Source: Alicyclobacillus contaminans DSM 17975
GTDB taxonomy: Bacteria; Bacillota; Bacilli; Alicyclobacillales; Alicyclobacillaceae
Reading direction: 5' to 3'
Assembly: GCF_000429525.1 (NCBI RefSeq)
Contig: NZ_AUCA01000019.1
Coordinates: 1-64,000 of the forward strand
DNA length: 64,000 nt
Shown here: in pieces, positions 60,911-64,000 of the stretch
Layout: each line of letters begins with the position of its first letter
How positions within the stretch are numbered: the stretch's first letter is position 1
Notes under the pieces: model-generated
What the model saw: only the letters and a program-made list of their open reading frames with translations
The model's database searches: none
Told to the model about the DNA's origin: nothing
Translations under genes and position numbers: made by a program

Positions 60911-62146
60911 TTACGGGCGCCCAGCCTCCCACCGATCCTTCCGCCACCATCGCGATACCAACATGCCGAGCCCCACCACCAGGACCACGCTGCCGACAAC
61001 GCCTACCCACACGTCCGCGCGAAATGCGTGCAACGCCATGCCCGCAAGAAACGCTCCGGCGGGAACCCCCAATCCCATGAGGGCGGTGCGAATGCCGAAG
61101 ATCCTGCCCCTGAGGCCATCTGGGACATGCTTCTGAACGATGGTGCGGGCCAGCGGGGCATACGGCCCGAAGCAAAATCCCGCACACCACAGCAGCCCGA
61201 GACTTTCCGAAACGCCATGCACCCAAATCAATGGCAGGAGACTCAAGCCCATCCCAATCACCATGACACTCATCCAAAGCCCCTGTTGATTTCCGACGCG
61301 CACGGCGGCAAATACGGCTGTGCCCATCACTCCACCGAGTCCGTAGGCGGTCCACAACAGACCGAGGGAAGACGCGCCGAGGGAGAGGTCACGATGCACC
61401 AGCCATGGCAGCGCCACGTCCAACTGCCCGTACACTGCGTTGAGCATGAGCGCAATCACGGTGATGGCCAACACCACGGGCAGTGCGAGAAGTGCTCGGA
61501 CGCCGGTGAACCAATCCCTCATGGCGGTGCGAACGGCCCACCCTCCCGCTGAGCGCCTGGCGATGTGGCTCCCGGTGGACATGCACAGGAGACAAGCAGC
61601 ACACGCGAAAAACGACAATCCATCCAGCAGAATGGCCCATGCAGGCCCGCAGCGATGAATCAACAAGCCGCCGACCAGCGGTCCCAGCAGCGTGGCACCC
61701 TGCCAGATGGTTTCCTCCCAGGCATTGGCCGCGGACAACTCATCTGCGGGCACCACCTGTGGCACCATCGCCATCGCGCCAATGGTTGTCAGCGGGCTGA
61801 GCAGGCCGGCGACCCCCATGGCGGTGCACAACAACCAAAACGGCAGCGCATGGCGCCAACAGAGGATTGGAACCAAGAGAAACACAGCGCCTCGCACCAC
61901 ATTGTCAGCCACCATCAGGCGCCGACGCGAATATCTGTCCATCAGCACCCCTGCCACCATGGCGGCTGAGACACTGGGCAACTCATAACACAGAACTGTC
62001 CATCCCAGCTTTGCCGACGACGAGTACTGCACCGCGACAAGCCACAACAGCGCCAGCCATCCCACCTGGTCACCGAGGGATGAAATGGCCGTGCCGGTGG
62101 ACAGCCACACAAAATTTCGATGCACAAACAACCCATCTCGCTTCAT
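60911..62146 (-). CDS. MFS transporter
   Basis: A 411-residue permease with about 12 helices. The loop motif VLMDRYSRRRLMVADNVVRG between helices 2 and 3 is the usual MFS-1 GxxxDRxxRR signature. A second copy-like segment occurs near LRGRIFGIRTALMGLGVPAG. It resembles drug-efflux members of the MFS_3 family, but the substrate is not known. GGGGGT precedes the ATG. paiB and the GNAT gene follow on the same strand. Confidence 0.88.
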   Translation of the reverse strand: MKRDGLFVHRNFVWLSTGTAISSLGDQVGWLALLWLVAVQYSSSAKLGWTVLCYELPSVSAAMVAGVLMDRYSRRRLMVADNVVRGAVFLLVPILCWRHALPFWLLCTAMGVAGLLSPLTTIGAMAMVPQVVPADELSAANAWEETIWQGATLLGPLVGGLLIHRCGPAWAILLDGLSFFACAACLLCMSTGSHIARRSAGGWAVRTAMRDWFTGVRALLALPVVLAITVIALMLNAVYGQLDVALPWLVHRDLSLGASSLGLLWTAYGLGGVMGTAVFAAVRVGNQQGLWMSVMVIGMGLSLLPLIWVHGVSESLGLLWCAGFCFGPYAPLARTIVQKHVPDGLRGRIFGIRTALMGLGVPAGAFLAGMALHAFRADVWVGVVGSVVLVVGLGMLVSRWWRKDRWEAGRP

Positions 62147-62280
62147 ACCGTACCCCCAGTGGCCCCGCAGGGACCGTTTGGTAATCGCTCACGGGGCACT
62201 GCCCCTGGGGGAATCAGATGGGACGATGGCGATAAACCATGCCGTAACCTCCTCGCCCGAATGAAATCGTCCATCGCAGG

Positions 62281-63213
62281 TTAGCGCCAGTTCTTCATCC
62301 GCTCGGCCAACGTCCCTGTGTGCAGCTCGAGTTGGGTGCCGTCCGGATCGAGAAAGTTCACCGTCCAGCCACCTCCCCGCTCCAAGGGTCCGCGGACCAA
62401 CGGAACATTCCGTGTCCGCAGAATCTCCACCATTCGGTGAAACGCAGTCGGCGAGACGTGCAGAGCCACGTGATCCACACCGAGCTGTGCGTTCGGCGAC
62501 GGAAGTTCTGGTCGCTCCTGCAGGCAAATCCAAGCATCTCCCCATTCCAAGTACACATCCCGACGCCCGCGATGGACCAGCGCCATCCCGAGGGTATCCA
62601 CGTAAAACGAAAGTGACACGGCCAAATCAGCCACATTGATGGTCACATGGTTGAAGCCCCGCGCCCCATACGCGTCGAATCCGCGCGGCGCACCTTCCCG
62701 GTGCGTGAGAGAAAGGACCATATGCACCTCGTCCCACGCATCTCCATCCAGCTTGAGCGCGTTCGGTTCGATACCGAACTTTTGAAACCCGAGTGATTCG
62801 TACAGTCGCAATGCCCCATCGTTGCTCCGTACCACCGACAACCGGAGTTGTTCCACACCCGGCCACTGTTGGCTGTGGGCGATGACGGCTTCCAACAGCA
62901 TCCGCCCGACCCCACGCCGTCTCCAGGGTGCAGCTACAAACATTCCGAACACATTCGCAATGTGTTGAACCTTCCGCCCCTGTTCCTGCACCAAGGTTAC
63001 CGTACCAACCAGGTGCCCCGTTGGCGTGTGCGCACCGAGCGTGACGTGAGACGGCGAGGGCGCAAGCTGCGCTGCAATTTGCTCCAACGAGCGTGCGGCA
63101 AAGTCCTCATAGGTCGTTTGAAACGCCTCCGGAGAATGAAGAAGAGCTTCCAAACGAAGTCTCCGATAGGCCGCTGCATCTTCCGCCTCCAGAACGCGCA
63201 CGTTCATATCCAT
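62281..63213 (-). CDS. GNAT acetyltransferase fused to a FosB-like VOC domain
   Basis: A 310-residue fusion. Residues 1-175 are a GNAT domain (GMFVAAPWRRRGVGRMLLEAV, VRSNDGALRLYESLGFQKFG). Residues 185-310 are a vicinal-oxygen-chelate domain with metal-site residues in NHVTINVAD, VDHVALHVS and TQLELHTGTLAERMKNWR. The latter ends like FosB, the bacillithiol transferase (HSGTLQDRLNYYR), and PLVRGPLERGGGWTVNFLDPDG matches FosB's closing loop. It may modify a small toxic molecule twice, or couple thiol transfer and acetylation. GGAGGAGGGACA precedes the ATG. Confidence 0.85.
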   Translation of the reverse strand: MDMNVRVLEAEDAAAYRRLRLEALLHSPEAFQTTYEDFAARSLEQIAAQLAPSPSHVTLGAHTPTGHLVGTVTLVQEQGRKVQHIANVFGMFVAAPWRRRGVGRMLLEAVIAHSQQWPGVEQLRLSVVRSNDGALRLYESLGFQKFGIEPNALKLDGDAWDEVHMVLSLTHREGAPRGFDAYGARGFNHVTINVADLAVSLSFYVDTLGMALVHRGRRDVYLEWGDAWICLQERPELPSPNAQLGVDHVALHVSPTAFHRMVEILRTRNVPLVRGPLERGGGWTVNFLDPDGTQLELHTGTLAERMKNWR

Positions 63214-63326
63214 TGTCCCTCCTCCACACATACCCCGGACGGCGGTGTCGCCCACCGTCGCAGGAAACCGGCCTGACCACACTCTCGCGCCTGTCATCTT
63301 ACCGTGTCACTGCTTGCAGGACGGCT

Positions 63327-63569
63327 TTACGGTGCAATGGCACCGACGAAGTGGATATATGCCTGTTCTGGGTAGGTTTGAGAGACAAAGCCAACCAAAA
63401 AGGAAATGATTTGTGCATCCTGTTCCACCACGAAGCTGGTGTCTTGAAAGTGTTGAAAGAAAACGCGCGGCAGCAGGTGAGACACCGATCGTCCCCACCA
63501 CGCATCCATTACATCCAAAATGGGGCCGTAGTCGCGTTCTTCCAGGTTTCGCATCAAGCACAGTGTCAT
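63327..63569 (-). pseudogene. 5' fragment of a GNAT acetyltransferase gene
   Basis: An 80-codon frame, MTLCLMRNLEERDYGPILDV, VSHLLPRVFFQHFQDTSF, ending SQTYPEQAYIHFVGAIAP. It matches the first half of a common GNAT family (LPRLFF-x-HF-xx-TSF, SQ-xx-EAYIHFVGV-xP). It stops at TAA just where the acetyl-CoA-binding loop should begin. An intact GGAGG lies 9 nt before the ATG, so it could still be expressed. The missing 70 or so codons are not found nearby. It lies directly upstream of the GNAT-VOC gene. Confidence 0.65.
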
Positions 63570-63894
63570 GGTTACGGTCCTCCACCGATCTGTTGTCCAC
63601 TGCCCCCATGTGGGTGATATGCGGCAGGGGATTCATAATCGTTCAAATTATCGGGGAGAATCCGCAAAATTGCAAGACTTTCTGATGCTGTTCCTGCACC
63701 TATGCCTTGCAGCGGACAAATCATTACACGTAGCTCCTGTTCAAATGCTGAACAGTCCCCATAAGATTGGCCATTAAGCATAAGCATGGATAACATCGAT
63801 TCTCACGTAGACTTGGGTGATTCCAAACCAAACCTGTATGGAAGCAGCGTACCGTCAAGCCCGAGGATTCTCTCATACGGGGTGCTGGGGAACT
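63570..63894. other. Stretch without a gene
   Basis: About 325 bases with lower GC content than the rest of the window. Frames are short and give unlikely proteins. I see no convincing promoter, repeat or RNA. It may be decayed sequence next to the truncated GNAT gene. Confidence 0.4.
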
Positions 63895-64000
63895 TCAGTC
63901 TCTTTCACTCGAAAATTCATCGATTTGGTAGCGTTGTTCAAATTCGAAAGTCTGTGGAATGAAACGAAGTAGAGTCCGGTATGCTGTGTAAAAAGGGATG
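63895..64000 (-). CDS. Possible 3' end of a gene entering from the right edge
   Basis: A 34-codon frame open to the window edge on the minus strand ends QRYQIDEFSSERD and a TGA. The composition (IPFYTAYRTLLRFIPQTFEF) looks protein-like. No family can be recognised from so short a piece. Confidence 0.25.
   Translation of the reverse strand, partial: IPFYTAYRTLLRFIPQTFEFEQRYQIDEFSSERD

Overview
The window is 64 kb of GC-rich (high-50s percent by eye) DNA from an endospore-forming member of the Bacilli. Gene content and order point to the Alicyclobacillaceae, an inference from synteny and not a database match. Evidence for a spore former is direct: spoIIAA-spoIIAB-sigF, a spoVA set, dacF, spoIIM, spmA/spmB and ytfJ are all present. 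Almost everything is on the minus strand and tightly packed, with many 4-nt start/stop overlaps and frequent GTG/TTG starts backed by strong GGAGG-type ribosome-binding sites. I see no rRNA, tRNA, CRISPR array, intact IS element or prophage.

Region by region. 0-11.4 kb is accessory and housekeeping: a small UvrD-type helicase, a metallophosphoesterase, a methyltransferase, a rhodanese, an NlpC/P60 protein, an HtrA-type protease, PrsW, a sirtuin, an XRE repressor and many small proteins. Two of these, at 6648 and 11210, are paralogues under 60 residues. 11.4-24.4 kb is a long minus-strand block holding resDE, rluB, spmAB, ytfJ, a DUF2953 gene, scpAB, an M50 protease, a spermidine-synthase-like gene, spoVAEa/Eb/AD/AC and sigF-spoIIAB-spoIIAA. 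24.6-33 kb carries a divergent HTH-TPR regulator, dacF, a DUF1540 gene, deoB, xerD, yqzK, an RNHCP gene, spoIIM, an EndoQ-like gene and nudF, an order close to that of Bacillus subtilis.

33-48.6 kb is a catabolic block. The sigma-54 activator BkdR faces a near-perfect -24/-12 promoter and an upstream inverted-repeat site in front of leucine dehydrogenase. Branched-chain keto-acid dehydrogenase (E3, E1 alpha, E1 beta, E2) follows, then lipA-lipB to lipoylate E2. Next come methylmalonyl-CoA mutase, a fused B12-domain/epimerase protein, a biotin-dependent carboxyltransferase and an M20 peptidase. Together these can take branched-chain amino acids to acyl-CoA and the propionyl-CoA products to succinyl-CoA.

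48.7-64 kb holds moaC, an MBL hydrolase, corA, a GH18 protein and a half-size permease. It then has a complete-looking cytochrome c maturation System I cassette (ccmE-ccmF-orfX-ccmA-ccmB-ccmC-ccmD), unusual for Bacilli, which generally use System II (ResB/ResC). CcmE has a CxxxY haem motif instead of HxxxY and no CcmG or CcmH is present, as in the variant called System I*. resDE here lacks the adjacent resABC seen in B. subtilis, which suggests a replacement. The right end holds GNAT and PaiB-like proteins, an MFS transporter, a GNAT-VOC (FosB-like) fusion and a 3'-truncated GNAT remnant.
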